41,895 nt of DNA from Cytophagales bacterium (GCA_022360015.1 JAKSDQ010000144.1:1-41895), one strand, 5' to 3'; shown: positions 18,391-26,442, numbered from the stretch's first letter. The notes: generated by a model from the sequence alone, not told the origin. Numbers and translations are program-made.

Positions 18391-19197
18391 TTAATTATTT
18401 TGTTCAATTTCAAGCTTTGGAAAGAAAAATTTCCCGGTACTATCTTTTTCGAAAGGTACAGCCTGTATCACCGCCTCCAGGTTAACCGGCCCAAAAATAT
18501 GAGGGAATAGACTGTCCCTTGTTACTGCCAGCTCATATTTGACGGGGGCCTTCAGTTTTTCGGGGTCGATGGCTAACAATACTAAAGGTACATCTTCGCT
18601 GTAGTACATCTCTGCAGTTGATAATAGCTGATCATAGTCCGAGGCATGAATAAACCCCTCTTTGATCAGGCTCTCATGGGTATACACTTTTTCCTGAATA
18701 GCCCGTTCCCAATCCTTTTTAATACTGATATGATAAATGAACATTTCCTTTAGGGGCAATTTTCCCAGTTTAAACCTGATCAGTTTATTCACATAAACCA
18801 CAAAGGATCTCATGTTGATACTTATATGCTTCAACATGAAATCGTTGTTATGCCCGGCCTCCTTTATGGTTAATACATTGGTACCCAACCAGCCGAAATA
18901 ACCGACGACCAGGCTTACAAAGAGGAATGAAAGGCTTAGCCAAGGGTTAAAAAGGTTGTTTAATATGGATATTAAAACAAATGCCGACGAAGTGCCTCCC
19001 AGGATGAGCGGCAACATGAGCTTCCTGGATTCAAATGTAATTTGTTTAATATGGGACAATTCGAAGTTATAGCTTCTTGAGCGGTAGATAATGGTGAGGT
19101 ATGCTTCGCTTAACAAGCATTTATTTTTATCGTCATTCTCCTTGTATAAATAGCAGATAGCTTTGATCGAATCTCGTTCAGAGGGACTTGCTTCCAA
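18391..19197 (-). CDS. Membrane protein fused to a C-terminal DUF952 domain
   Basis: A 268-residue protein. Residues 1-60 are soluble and strand-rich (LLSEAYLTIIYRSRSYNF, HIKQITFESRKL), reminiscent of a PH-like lead. Two membrane segments follow at about 61-80 and 86-108. The C-terminal part (about 150-268) matches DUF952: IYHISIKKDWERA, LIKEGFIHASDYDQL, LVLLAIDPEKLKAPVKYE and LFPHIFGPVNLEAV are its conserved blocks. From memory DUF952 has an ADP-ribosyltransferase-like fold, and its function is unknown. The only in-frame start I find is TTG (19195-19197), since a TAA lies five codons upstream. It precedes the acyltransferase by 27 bp and is probably in its operon. Confidence 0.75.
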   Translation of the reverse strand: MEASPSERDSIKAICYLYKENDDKNKCLLSEAYLTIIYRSRSYNFELSHIKQITFESRKLMLPLILGGTSSAFVLISILNNLFNPWLSLSFLFVSLVVGYFGWLGTNVLTIKEAGHNNDFMLKHISINMRSFVVYVNKLIRFKLGKLPLKEMFIYHISIKKDWERAIQEKVYTHESLIKEGFIHASDYDQLLSTAEMYYSEDVPLVLLAIDPEKLKAPVKYELAVTRDSLFPHIFGPVNLEAVIQAVPFEKDSTGKFFFPKLEIEQNN

Positions 19198-19285
19198 TGT
19201 TGACAGCGGTTAATTGAAAATGTTAAAATTAGTGATTACTAAGATATAACACATTATGAAAGGGAGTATTTTTCTGCTGGTTGAA

Positions 19286-19334
19286 GGAAAAATGAAGAGC
19301 CTCGCAAAAAAATGTCGCCAGCGAGGCATTCTTC
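19286..19334 (-). terminator. Leftward terminator-like hairpin upstream of the DUF952 gene
   Basis: Stem GCCTCGC (19299-19305) / GCGAGGC (19321-19327), extended by GAAGA (19294-19298) / TCTTC (19330-19334) across a 2-nt bulge. Read on the minus strand the stem is followed by ATTTTTCC. It would end transcription coming from the right, for example from the small reading frame at 19408-19491, before the DUF952 operon. Confidence 0.6.
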
Positions 19335-19407
19335 ATTTACCACTAACATACACCACTATGATTAACTAAAATATCTTGTTCATTCAGGGGTAGCTTTTTA
19401 AATTGGG

Positions 19408-19491
19408 CTATCGTTCGTTTCTAAACAACCACTTATATAATAGCGCCGATGCCAGTATTCCCGCGAGCATTAATGTGATAATCAAAAACAT
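19408..19491 (-). CDS. Possible 27-residue single-span membrane protein
   Basis: Short reading frame coding MFLIITLMLAGILASALL then YKWLFRNER and a TAG stop. It is one hydrophobic helix (about 2-18) followed by an aromatic/basic tail, a typical composition for a bacterial one-helix membrane protein with a cytosolic C-terminus. The ATG is preceded by TTGAAAG. The frame is transcribed leftward, and a terminator-like hairpin (19286-19334) lies 74 bp downstream. Another leftward terminator (19616-19648) lies upstream, so it could be its own transcription unit. It is too short for routine gene callers. A chance reading frame cannot be excluded, and I know no homologue. Confidence 0.4.
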   Translation of the reverse strand: MFLIITLMLAGILASALLYKWLFRNER

Positions 19492-19615
19492 CTTTCAATT
19501 ATTATCTTGTTACACTCACTTCAAGCCAAAAGGTATGCCAACAACGTAAACAACTCTCAACAGCCCTTAATGGCCTATTCCAGGTAATTTCCCACAAAAC
19601 AATGTCCCATTTTGG

Positions 19616-19648
19616 GAAAAAACCCTCCATTATGGGATAAATGGAGGG
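19616..19648 (-). terminator. Rho-independent terminator for the glycosyltransferase-sigma-rsmG unit
   Basis: Perfect 8-bp stem CCCTCCAT (19623-19630) / ATGGAGGG (19641-19648) with a 10-nt loop. Read on the minus strand it is followed immediately by a run of six T before CCC. It lies about 270 bp beyond the rsmG stop, with the repeat array between. Confidence 0.75.
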
Positions 19649-19670
19649 TGAGAGTGGGTGTGGTTTTTCT

Positions 19671-19916
19671 GCCCCGGCAATGTGGAGGCAAAATCGATTT
19701 GTGATCCGAAATGTGAGTGTGGGTGTGGTTTTTTCTGCCCCGGAGGGGCAGCATATTGGTAGCCCAAGGTATTGTTTACAACTGGTGTGTTGGCTTGGTT
19801 TTTCTATCGTTGGGACAAAATATTGTTGGGCCAACGTATTATTTAAAACCGGTCGCTTGCTGGCTGATATTAAAGCCTTCGGAGGGTAAAATATCGATGG
19901 ATGTTTTAGCCGGGGG
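19671..19916. repeat. Degenerate tandem repeat array, about four units of about 68 bp
   Basis: Unit heads near 19671, 19737, 19805 and 19875 share the pattern GCCCCGGAGGGGCA-GC-ATATTGGTAGCC with decay. Spacing is 66-70 bp. The best pair (from 19753 and from 19820) matches at roughly 27 of 34 positions by eye. Two unit ends share GTGGGTGTGG followed by T-rich DNA and CTGCCCCGG (the other ends only loosely resemble it). The head of the second unit forms a perfect hairpin, CTGCCCC-GGA-GGGGCAG (19735-19751). The array abuts the rsmG stop codon. Confidence 0.55.
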
Positions 19917-20555
19917 TTATTTATTTGCTTTGATGTAGACTACCATTTTGGTTTGAAAGAAGTCTTCAGAAAAGAATTCAGCCAGAGGGATAAGCTGGTA
20001 AGGGCGGTTGAGGGCTTTCATTTCTTGTTTCAGGTCTCCACCTTTCAAACATAGAATACCATGTGAAAAGCCATTTTCATCAGCTCCGTAGATGATCTTT
20101 TTTCCGACCCATTGATAGAAAGGTTTGATACGCGTCACGGCCCTGCTTACAACGAAATGAAATGTCCCTTTCACCTCTTCCACTCTCTGATGCCGGGTGC
20201 TTACATTTTGGAGATCTAACCGGGAGGCTATGGCATTCACCACTTTTATCTTTTTACCAATGGAGTCTGCCAGCATGAATTCGGTTTCAGGAAACAGTAT
20301 GGCCAGAGGTATCCCGGGAAAACCACCGCCCGTCCCCGCATCCATAACCCGCTGACCAGGCAAAAAACCGCTCACTTTGGCTATCCCCAGGGAATGCAGG
20401 CAATGTTTGAGGTATAAATGATCAATGTCTTTTCTGGATATAACATTGATTTTTTCATTCCAATCCCGGTACAGGTCTCCAAGCTCCTGAAACTGCTGTT
20501 TTTGCCTGTCTGTCAGTGCCGGGAAATACTTGAAAATGAGTGCTGCGGAATCCAT
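19917..20555 (-). CDS. rsmG: 16S rRNA (guanine527-N7)-methyltransferase
   Basis: Methylates G527 of 16S rRNA using S-adenosylmethionine. The 212 residues match the family size. Motifs are NEKINVISRKDIDHLYLKH with the conserved H-S stretch (LHSLGIA), the SAM-binding loop VMDAGTGGGFPGIPLA, LADSIGKKIKVV, and VVSRAVTRIKPF. The start ATG at 20555 gives MDSAALIFKYF. It is the last gene of a leftward series after the ECF sigma factor (53-bp gap) and is followed by the repeat array and a terminator. Confidence 0.96.
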   Translation of the reverse strand: MDSAALIFKYFPALTDRQKQQFQELGDLYRDWNEKINVISRKDIDHLYLKHCLHSLGIAKVSGFLPGQRVMDAGTGGGFPGIPLAILFPETEFMLADSIGKKIKVVNAIASRLDLQNVSTRHQRVEEVKGTFHFVVSRAVTRIKPFYQWVGKKIIYGADENGFSHGILCLKGGDLKQEMKALNRPYQLIPLAEFFSEDFFQTKMVVYIKANK

Positions 20556-20608
20556 AAGGTATGCATATGACCAATTGGCAGGTATAACTGCTTGATGTAA
20601 TAGCCCGG

Positions 20609-21220
20609 TTAAATGTGCTGTTCCTTGCCTTTGACCAGGTCATACATCAATTCCCGTGCCCGGTGCAGTTGGGCTTTGACGGTGCCGAGAGGTGCATCTA
20701 ATTCTTTGGCGATTTCGTCGTAACTGTACTCCTGGAAGTATCTCAACCGGACGAGTTTTTGGTATTTCGGCGGCAATTTGGTGACAAACATCCGGATCAA
20801 CTCAATCTTCTGGGATTTAATGGCTTCTTCCTGCGGATCCAGGTTGCTGTCCTTTACATCGATAGTAACCGCATCACCATTGTCATCTTTAAATGAAGTA
20901 TCCAGGCTCAGCGTTTCCAGTTTTTTCTTTCTGATAAAATCGATTGAATTGTTGGTGGCTATTCGAAACAACCAGGTACTAAATGTATAGTCTTTTTTGA
21001 ATTTATGTAAATTTTTGAATGCTTTGGCAAAGGCCTCTATGGTGAGATCCTCTGCGTCATCCACATTTCTGACCATTTTCAAAATCATATGGTAAACAGG
21101 TTTCCTATACCTTTTCATCAATTCGGCATAGGCGCTTTCATCGTTCTTCACAGTAGCCTCATCGATGAGATGGAAATCTTCTAACGCTTTTTTTGAAAAC
21201 TGTTTACTGTTTAGTTCCAT
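20609..21220 (-). CDS. ECF-type sigma-70 family RNA polymerase sigma factor
   Basis: Group 4 sigma factor of 203 residues. Region 2 (about 28-95) contains YRKPVYHMILKMVRNVDDAEDLTIEAF and the promoter-melting/-10 segment YTFSTWLFRIATNNSIDFIRKKK. Region 4 (about 140-195) contains LPPKYQKLVRLRYFQEYSYDEIAKELDAPLGTVKAQLHRARELM, a typical -35-reading helix-turn-helix. An acidic linker (TSFKDDNGDAVTIDVKDSNLD) lies between. No anti-sigma factor gene is adjacent, unlike many ECF pairs. Its start overlaps the end of the glycosyltransferase gene by 10 bp, so the two are cotranscribed. The long basic region-4 domain and lack of a partner suggest a housekeeping-style ECF of the kind widespread in Bacteroidota. 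Confidence 0.92.
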   Translation of the reverse strand: MELNSKQFSKKALEDFHLIDEATVKNDESAYAELMKRYRKPVYHMILKMVRNVDDAEDLTIEAFAKAFKNLHKFKKDYTFSTWLFRIATNNSIDFIRKKKLETLSLDTSFKDDNGDAVTIDVKDSNLDPQEEAIKSQKIELIRMFVTKLPPKYQKLVRLRYFQEYSYDEIAKELDAPLGTVKAQLHRARELMYDLVKGKEQHI

Positions 21221-22323
21221 TTAACTTTTTTTGAAAACAATGCAGGGATGCCTGTAAAAGAATAGTAAAAGACATAGATAATGTCGAGTATTACTAAATT
21301 CCAAAAGCTGATACTATCTCCTAGTTTTTTGGAAGCAGGCACAAAGGTTACTAACAAGAAAAATGCTCTAATTAATAAACCCCACAATAACCAAATTGGT
21401 TCTCTACTCATTACTGCTAAGGTAATAAAAGAGAACCAGAATAATACATGTGATAACGATAAAATTCCTAAACTCGTTTTATTTCCCACTTTGTATAACT
21501 TACCGACAGACAAGTGCCGTTTCTTTTGGCGGTAAAACTCCCGCCACTTGGTTTTGGGATAAGAGACGACCAATCCATCCTTTCCAACAGCCACCTTGGT
21601 ATTATTTTTATTGCTGTTTTTATTCACAAAAAGATCATCATCCCCGCCCACAACTTTTTCATATCCTGAAAATCCGTTTTTCTCAAGAAAAAAAGACTTT
21701 CTGTAAGCAAGGTTTCTGCCTACCCCCATATATGGGGACTTTCCCAGGGCGGCAGAAACATATTGAATCGCGGTATATAACGTTTCAAACCGGATCAATT
21801 TGTTGAGTAACCCTTTTTTTCTTTCATACTGCGAAAAGCCTAAAACAATTTTTATGTTTTCCTCAAAACCATTGGCCATGGTTTGTATCCAACGGTTGGT
21901 ATTGGGATAACAGTCGGCGTCGGTTAAAAGGACGATGTCATTTTTAGCTTTTTTGATACCTAACATCAGGGCATATTTTTTTTCCTGTATGTGGTCGGGG
22001 GTGCTTTCAATGTTGACAACTTCCAGGAGATTGCTTTTTTGCTCTTCTTCCCTTAAAAAATCATAGGTACCATCGCCGGAGCGATCATTGATTACGATAA
22101 TCTCGAAGTCCGGATATTCCTGCTCATATAACCTGGGCAAGAGCTTTTGCAGATTCTGCAATTCATTACGTGAACAAACAACGACAGACACCGGCTCTTG
22201 CCGATTGGTTTTTTGTGATCCTTTTTCTTTCATGAAAACCAACCTGGAAAATCTGAAAAGCCAAAATAAAAATTGTACGGTAGTACTTCCTAAAAAAATG
22301 TAGAATATTGTCTTAAATACCAT
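21211..22323 (-). CDS. Membrane-bound family 2 glycosyltransferase
   Basis: A 370-residue GT2 protein. It has an N-terminal membrane helix (about 3-25) and a GT-A catalytic domain (about 43-270) with VSVVVCSRNE, IIVINDRSGDGT, the metal-binding DADC of VLLTDADCYPN, the acceptor-side GGDDDLF and a KRHLSVGKLY segment in place of QxxRW. The C-terminal part has about three further membrane helices (about 285-360). The fold is that of processive or lipid-linked sugar transferases. The donor and acceptor sugars cannot be read from the sequence. It is the first gene of the leftward unit with the ECF sigma factor and rsmG. Confidence 0.88.
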   Translation of the reverse strand: MVFKTIFYIFLGSTTVQFLFWLFRFSRLVFMKEKGSQKTNRQEPVSVVVCSRNELQNLQKLLPRLYEQEYPDFEIIVINDRSGDGTYDFLREEEQKSNLLEVVNIESTPDHIQEKKYALMLGIKKAKNDIVLLTDADCYPNTNRWIQTMANGFEENIKIVLGFSQYERKKGLLNKLIRFETLYTAIQYVSAALGKSPYMGVGRNLAYRKSFFLEKNGFSGYEKVVGGDDDLFVNKNSNKNNTKVAVGKDGLVVSYPKTKWREFYRQKKRHLSVGKLYKVGNKTSLGILSLSHVLFWFSFITLAVMSREPIWLLWGLLIRAFFLLVTFVPASKKLGDSISFWNLVILDIIYVFYYSFTGIPALFSKKVKWN

Positions 22324-22383
22324 ATAGCCTAATTGATCTTAACAAAGATGGATAAATAGGTTCTCGCCGAAACCATCAAAAGA

Positions 22384-22391
22384 CAAAGATA
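22384..22391 (-). promoter_or_regulatory. -7 element for the glycosyltransferase unit
   Basis: Minus-strand TATCTTTG matches TAnnTTTG exactly, 60 bp before the glycosyltransferase start. No TTTG is seen at the -33 position, so the call rests on the -7 box alone. Confidence 0.45.
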
Positions 22392-22427
22392 AATTGAATT
22401 TTCACAAGAAAAGTTGGATAGAAGCTA

Positions 22428-22435
22428 TATTTTTG
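22428..22435 (+). promoter_or_regulatory. -7 element for tgt
   Basis: TATTTTTG matches TAnnTTTG, 23 bp before the chosen tgt ATG. It lies inside the longer TTG-initiated frame (from 22414), which supports the downstream start. The -33 position is not recognisable. Confidence 0.5.
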
Positions 22436-22458
22436 TGCAATTAACACAGATTTCTTGC

Positions 22459-23589
22459 ATGGAATTTAAGGTATTGGAGGCAGATGATCGGAGCAATGCC
22501 AGGGCCGGTCTGATCAAAACTGCCCACGGGGAAATAGAGACACCAATATTTATGCCGGTTGGTACAGCCGGTACGGTAAAAGCGATTCATCAGAGGGAAT
22601 TAAAGGATGATGTCGGAGCGGAGATTATTTTAGGGAATACTTATCACCTTTATTTAAGACCCGGGCTTGAGGTCATAGAAATGGCGGGGGGGCTACATAA
22701 ATTTAATGGCTGGGAAGGGCCTGTTTTGACCGACAGCGGCGGTTATCAGGTTTATTCCCTTTCCGACAGCAGAAAGATTTCAGAGGAAGGGGTCAATTTC
22801 AGGTCACATATCGATGGTTCAAAACACCTGTTCACACCTGAGAATGTCATGGATATTCAAAGAGTCATTGGCGCAGATATTATTATGGCATTTGATGAAT
22901 GTACCCCGTATCCGTGTGAATATCCCTATGCAAAAGATTCTCTGGACATGACGCACCGTTGGCTGAAGAGGTGCTGTGACCGTTTTGATCAAACCAGGCC
23001 GCTTTACGACTACAGCCAGGCCCTGTTTCCCATTGTACAGGGGAGTACCTTTTCCGATTTAAGAAAAGCTTCATCGGAGATAATAGCGTCATTTGAGAGG
23101 GAAGGCAACGCTATCGGTGGACTGGCAGTAGGTGAGCCTGCTGAGGTGATGTATAAAATGACAGACGAAGTTTGCACCATTTTGCCAAAAGACAAACCCA
23201 GGTATTTGATGGGTGTAGGTACACCGGAGAACATACTCGAATCTATTGGCCTGGGAATTGATATGTTTGATTGTGTGATGCCGACCAGAAACGCAAGAAA
23301 TGGGATGTTATTTACAAGCGAAGGCATCATCAATATAAAAAACAGAAAATGGCAGAACGACCTTAGTCCGATAGATGCCCATCTCGGCGGGTATGTGAAT
23401 GAAACTTATTCAAAGGCCTATTTACGGCATTTAATCATCAGCAAGGAAATACTTGGTGCGCAAATTGCTAGTATTCATAACCTAAGCTTTTATCTCTGGC
23501 TGGTGAAGGAGGCAAGAAGGCAAATTATTGAAGGTAATTTTGCCTCATGGAAAACGGCTATGATCAAAAAAGTATCCGTAAAATTATAG
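22459..23589 (+). CDS. tgt: tRNA-guanine transglycosylase without the zinc cysteines
   Basis: Exchanges G34 of GUN-anticodon tRNAs for preQ1 in queuosine synthesis. At 376 residues it is close to family size. The general acid/base Asp is D92 in LTDSGGYQVYSL and the nucleophile is D271 in DMFDCVMPTRNARNG. Substrate-pocket blocks GTAGTVKAI, LGNTYHLYLRPG and IGGLAVGEP are intact. The C-terminal zinc site normally reads C-x-C-x2-C...H, but here the stretch is SPIDAHLGGYVNETYSKAYLRH with no cysteine, while the last ligand-position His (H340 in ASIHNL) remains. The ATG at 22459 gives MEFKVLEADD. It is followed after 31 bp by the LptF/G permease and is probably cotranscribed with it. Confidence 0.93.
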   Translation: MEFKVLEADDRSNARAGLIKTAHGEIETPIFMPVGTAGTVKAIHQRELKDDVGAEIILGNTYHLYLRPGLEVIEMAGGLHKFNGWEGPVLTDSGGYQVYSLSDSRKISEEGVNFRSHIDGSKHLFTPENVMDIQRVIGADIIMAFDECTPYPCEYPYAKDSLDMTHRWLKRCCDRFDQTRPLYDYSQALFPIVQGSTFSDLRKASSEIIASFEREGNAIGGLAVGEPAEVMYKMTDEVCTILPKDKPRYLMGVGTPENILESIGLGIDMFDCVMPTRNARNGMLFTSEGIINIKNRKWQNDLSPIDAHLGGYVNETYSKAYLRHLIISKEILGAQIASIHNLSFYLWLVKEARRQIIEGNFASWKTAMIKKVSVKL

Positions 23590-23620
23590 TAATTGTATAT
23601 TTGAAAATAAATTTCAGTTG

Positions 23621-24697
23621 ATGCTTAAGCTGATTGACAGATATATACTCAAGAAATTTCTCAGTGCCTATTTTTTTGTGGTTATCATTCTGGTAGCGGT
23701 AATACTCGTGATTGATTTTACCGAAAAGAATGACGACTTCATTAAACACAACCTTAGTGCCTGGCAGATACTGAACTATTATAAGGTTGTCGCACCGTTT
23801 TTTGCTAATCTAATTACACCCATTACGGTGTTTATTGCCACGGTATTTGTCACGTCCAAAATGGCCGGACACACAGAAATCATTGCCATTCTGAGCAGTG
23901 GCGTTTCCTTCATTCGCCTGATGCGACCTTACCTGGTCGGGTCTATTATTATCGCCGCCCTTAGTTTTTATTTAAACGGCTGGGTAATTCCCGATTCCAA
24001 TAAAGAAAGGGTAGCTTTTGAAATTCAGTATACAAAAAAACCCTTTAACTATTCGGAGCGGAATATTCATATTCAGGAAGGAAATGAGACTTTTCTGTAC
24101 ATGCAAAGCTATAACAACCGGGTGAACAGGGGCAACCGCTTTACCATGGAAAAAGTTGATGGTACCCAGTTGGTGGAGAAGCTAACCGCCGATTATGTAC
24201 AGTGGCAGCCGGAAAAGGGGAAGTGGTTGATTAAAAACTGGAGGTTGCGGGAATTTGACAGTTTGGGTGAAACGCTTTCGGAAGGTGCGGAACTGGATAC
24301 TTTGCTGAGAATACATCCCAAAGATTTCGAAAACAACTACCGCCGCTGGGAGGCACTTACCATAGATGAATTAAATGAATATATCGGGGAGTTAAGTTCC
24401 AGGGGGTCCATGGAGGTACCAATTTACCAGATTGAAAAGTATGTCAGGTATATGGCCCCATTCACCGTTATCATTTTGACGTTCATTGGATTGATAGTTT
24501 CCGCGCGTAAAACCAGGGGTGGCACCGGCTTTCAGATAGCGCTGGGGTTTTTGATCGCCTTTATCTATATCATCGTATTTATTTTAACAAGAAGTATCGC
24601 CGAAACCAGCAGTTTAAACCCGATTTTTGTGGTCTGGTTACCCAACATTATTTTTTCTTTGGTAGGATTTATACTTTATAAAACAGTTCCCAGATGA
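23621..24697 (+). CDS. LptF/LptG family LPS export permease
   Basis: Permease subunit of the Lpt ABC transporter that extracts lipopolysaccharide from the inner membrane. The 358 residues begin with the family signature MLKLIDRYILKKFL. The plan is typical: about three N-terminal membrane helices (15-35, 55-75, 100-120), a periplasmic jellyroll of strands (about 130-265, with FNYSERNIHIQEGNETFLYM), then three C-terminal helices (about 275-355). It looks more like LptG than LptF, but I cannot separate them safely. ATG at 23621 is preferred over a TTG one codon earlier. Its stop overlaps the next start in an ATGA. Confidence 0.9.
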   Translation: MLKLIDRYILKKFLSAYFFVVIILVAVILVIDFTEKNDDFIKHNLSAWQILNYYKVVAPFFANLITPITVFIATVFVTSKMAGHTEIIAILSSGVSFIRLMRPYLVGSIIIAALSFYLNGWVIPDSNKERVAFEIQYTKKPFNYSERNIHIQEGNETFLYMQSYNNRVNRGNRFTMEKVDGTQLVEKLTADYVQWQPEKGKWLIKNWRLREFDSLGETLSEGAELDTLLRIHPKDFENNYRRWEALTIDELNEYIGELSSRGSMEVPIYQIEKYVRYMAPFTVIILTFIGLIVSARKTRGGTGFQIALGFLIAFIYIIVFILTRSIAETSSLNPIFVVWLPNIIFSLVGFILYKTVPR

Positions 24698-25608
24698 TGA
24701 AGGCGCACTTCCGGGATTATTTATTACTTCATTTTATTGTATTTATTTGGGGTTTTACTGCAATTCTAGGCAAGCTTATTCAAATTTCTGCCCTGGAACT
24801 GGTGTTTTACAGAACACTGTTTGCTTTTGTATCCCTGGGTATTTTGATGACTCTTAGAAAACGGAATTTCATAATAGGGGGTGTGGAAATAGTCAAAATC
24901 CTTGCAAACGGCGTTCTTATTGGTCTGCACTGGGTATTTTTTTTTGCTTCGGTGAAGGTTGCTACCGTCTCGGTATGTCTTGCAGGTATGGCTACGGCAA
25001 CGTTGTGGACCAGTATTCTGGAGCCGGTTATGGGTAAGCGAAAAATCCGGATATTTGAAGTGCTACTGGGTATCATCATCATATTTGGGTTGTATGTTAT
25101 TTTCAGATTTGAATTTGATCACCTGCTCGGGCTGATTTTTTCGATTTTTTCTGCCTTTCTGGCAGCGTTGTTTTTCGTGATCAACAGCAAATTTGCTATG
25201 AAACACGACCATTATATGGTAACTTTCTATGAAATGGTGGGGGCATTTTTGGGTACGGCCTTTTTTTTGCTGGTTTATGGTTTCTGGTTGGCTGGTGATA
25301 GTTATACCATAAATCTTGCCGGAAGTGGAATGGATTATCTTTATCTCCTGATTTTGGCGTTGGTTTGCACCGTTTACCCACTGGCCATTTCGGTAGAGTT
25401 GATGAAAAGGTTAACCGTGTTCAGCATCAATCTAACCATTAACCTGGAACCAGTGTACGGAATAATACTGGCGTTGATCATTTTTAAGGAAAAGGAAAAT
25501 ATGTCCACAGGTTTTTATCTGGGCACTTTAATCATCCTTATGGCGGTTATTATCCACCCTTTCATTCAGCGGCGCCTGATGCAGCGAAGGTTGAGGTCGC
25601 GCCCCTGA
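24694..25608 (+). CDS. EamA/DMT-family transporter
   Basis: Integral membrane protein of 304 residues with ten predicted helices arranged as two EamA repeats (about 8-138 and 155-295). The N-terminal HFIVFIWGFTAILGKLIQ and LVFYRTLFAFVSLGIL, and the second-repeat NLTINLEPVYGIILALIIFKE, are typical of drug/metabolite exporters. The cargo is unknown. It starts at an ATG overlapping the permease stop (ATGA); a second ATG one codon on is also possible. It converges with ispE, with 5 bp between the stops. Confidence 0.87.
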   Translation: MMKAHFRDYLLLHFIVFIWGFTAILGKLIQISALELVFYRTLFAFVSLGILMTLRKRNFIIGGVEIVKILANGVLIGLHWVFFFASVKVATVSVCLAGMATATLWTSILEPVMGKRKIRIFEVLLGIIIIFGLYVIFRFEFDHLLGLIFSIFSAFLAALFFVINSKFAMKHDHYMVTFYEMVGAFLGTAFFLLVYGFWLAGDSYTINLAGSGMDYLYLLILALVCTVYPLAISVELMKRLTVFSINLTINLEPVYGIILALIIFKEKENMSTGFYLGTLIILMAVIIHPFIQRRLMQRRLRSRP

Positions 25609-25613
25609 TATGA

Positions 25614-26426
25614 TCAGGTAAGTTTTCCTTTCCATAATTTGTAGCTGTTGTATTTGTCAGGCAGGGTGGGCATGTCCTCAAACAGCCCAAACAATACCGA
25701 TCCGGAACCACTCATACTGGCATATTCGGCACCCAGCTCATACAGTTCATTTTTAATACGTTGTAAAACAGGGAATTTTTTAAAAACAGTATTTTCAAAA
25801 TCATTGATTAGCAGGTCTTTCCAGTTTTGAGGTGGTTCATTTTCAATGATCCCTGCAATTTTTTTTGACGGTACTGAAGGTGTGATTCCACTGTAGGCAT
25901 CAGCGGTATCTACATGAATATTAGGATAAACCAAAACCAGGCATTTGGAGGACAGGTCTATGCTGATATTTTCAAATCTGTCTCCCTTTTCTGTGGCAAG
26001 TGTGGGCAGGTTTTTTATAAAGAAAGCACAATCACTACCAATTTGCTTTGCATATTGGCATAACATATCCTCCTCAAGATACAGGTTAAATAATTCATTC
26101 AACGTTTTTAGCGCAAATGCCGCATCTGACGACCCTCCTCCCAATCCGGCTCCGATGGGTATGATTTTATGCAAATGTATAGCCACCGGGCCGATAGCAA
26201 AATCTCTGTTCAGCAACCGGAAGGCTTTCAGGCATAAGTTCTCTTCGGGATTTCCGGGTATTTCCAGCCCGCTGCTTTGAAAAGATACTTTTTGTGCCGG
26301 TATAATTTCCAGTATATCATGCCAGGCAACAGGATAAAAACACGATTCCAGGTTATGAAATCCATCTTCTCTTTTTTCAATAATGTTTAACCCGAGGTTT
26401 ATTTTGGCGTTTGGAAAGGAAATCAA
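25614..26426 (-). CDS. ispE: 4-diphosphocytidyl-2-C-methyl-D-erythritol kinase
   Basis: Fourth-step kinase of the MEP isoprenoid pathway. It is a GHMP-family protein of 270 residues. Motif 1 FPNAKINLGLNI is at the N-terminus, the ATP-binding loop IPIGAGLGGGSSDAA is near 90-104, and motif 3 SMSGSGSVLFGLF is near the end. Residues GSDCAFF also fit the family. Translation must begin at a TTG (26424-26426), because no in-frame ATG is available and the residues from the TTG on are the conserved start of the family. It follows fabI by 16 bp and is probably in its transcript. Confidence 0.95.
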   Translation of the reverse strand: MISFPNAKINLGLNIIEKREDGFHNLESCFYPVAWHDILEIIPAQKVSFQSSGLEIPGNPEENLCLKAFRLLNRDFAIGPVAIHLHKIIPIGAGLGGGSSDAAFALKTLNELFNLYLEEDMLCQYAKQIGSDCAFFIKNLPTLATEKGDRFENISIDLSSKCLVLVYPNIHVDTADAYSGITPSVPSKKIAGIIENEPPQNWKDLLINDFENTVFKKFPVLQRIKNELYELGAEYASMSGSGSVLFGLFEDMPTLPDKYNSYKLWKGKLT

Positions 26427-26442
26427 TCTGCAAATAAAATGG

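Larger units (their letters stand above)
19492..19916. other. Gene-free stretch downstream of rsmG
   Basis: 425 bp with no credible coding sequence; the frames here have low-complexity translations. It holds the leftward terminator at 19616-19648 and the degenerate repeat array at 19671-19916, and a GTGGGTGTGG motif occurs twice (near 19656 and 19720). Confidence 0.6.

Noticed and set aside
19502-19938. Three frames of 73-110 codons in the repeat region downstream of rsmG
   Set aside because: They translate degenerate tandem repeats and low-complexity sequence, overlap each other on both strands, and lack any domain pattern.
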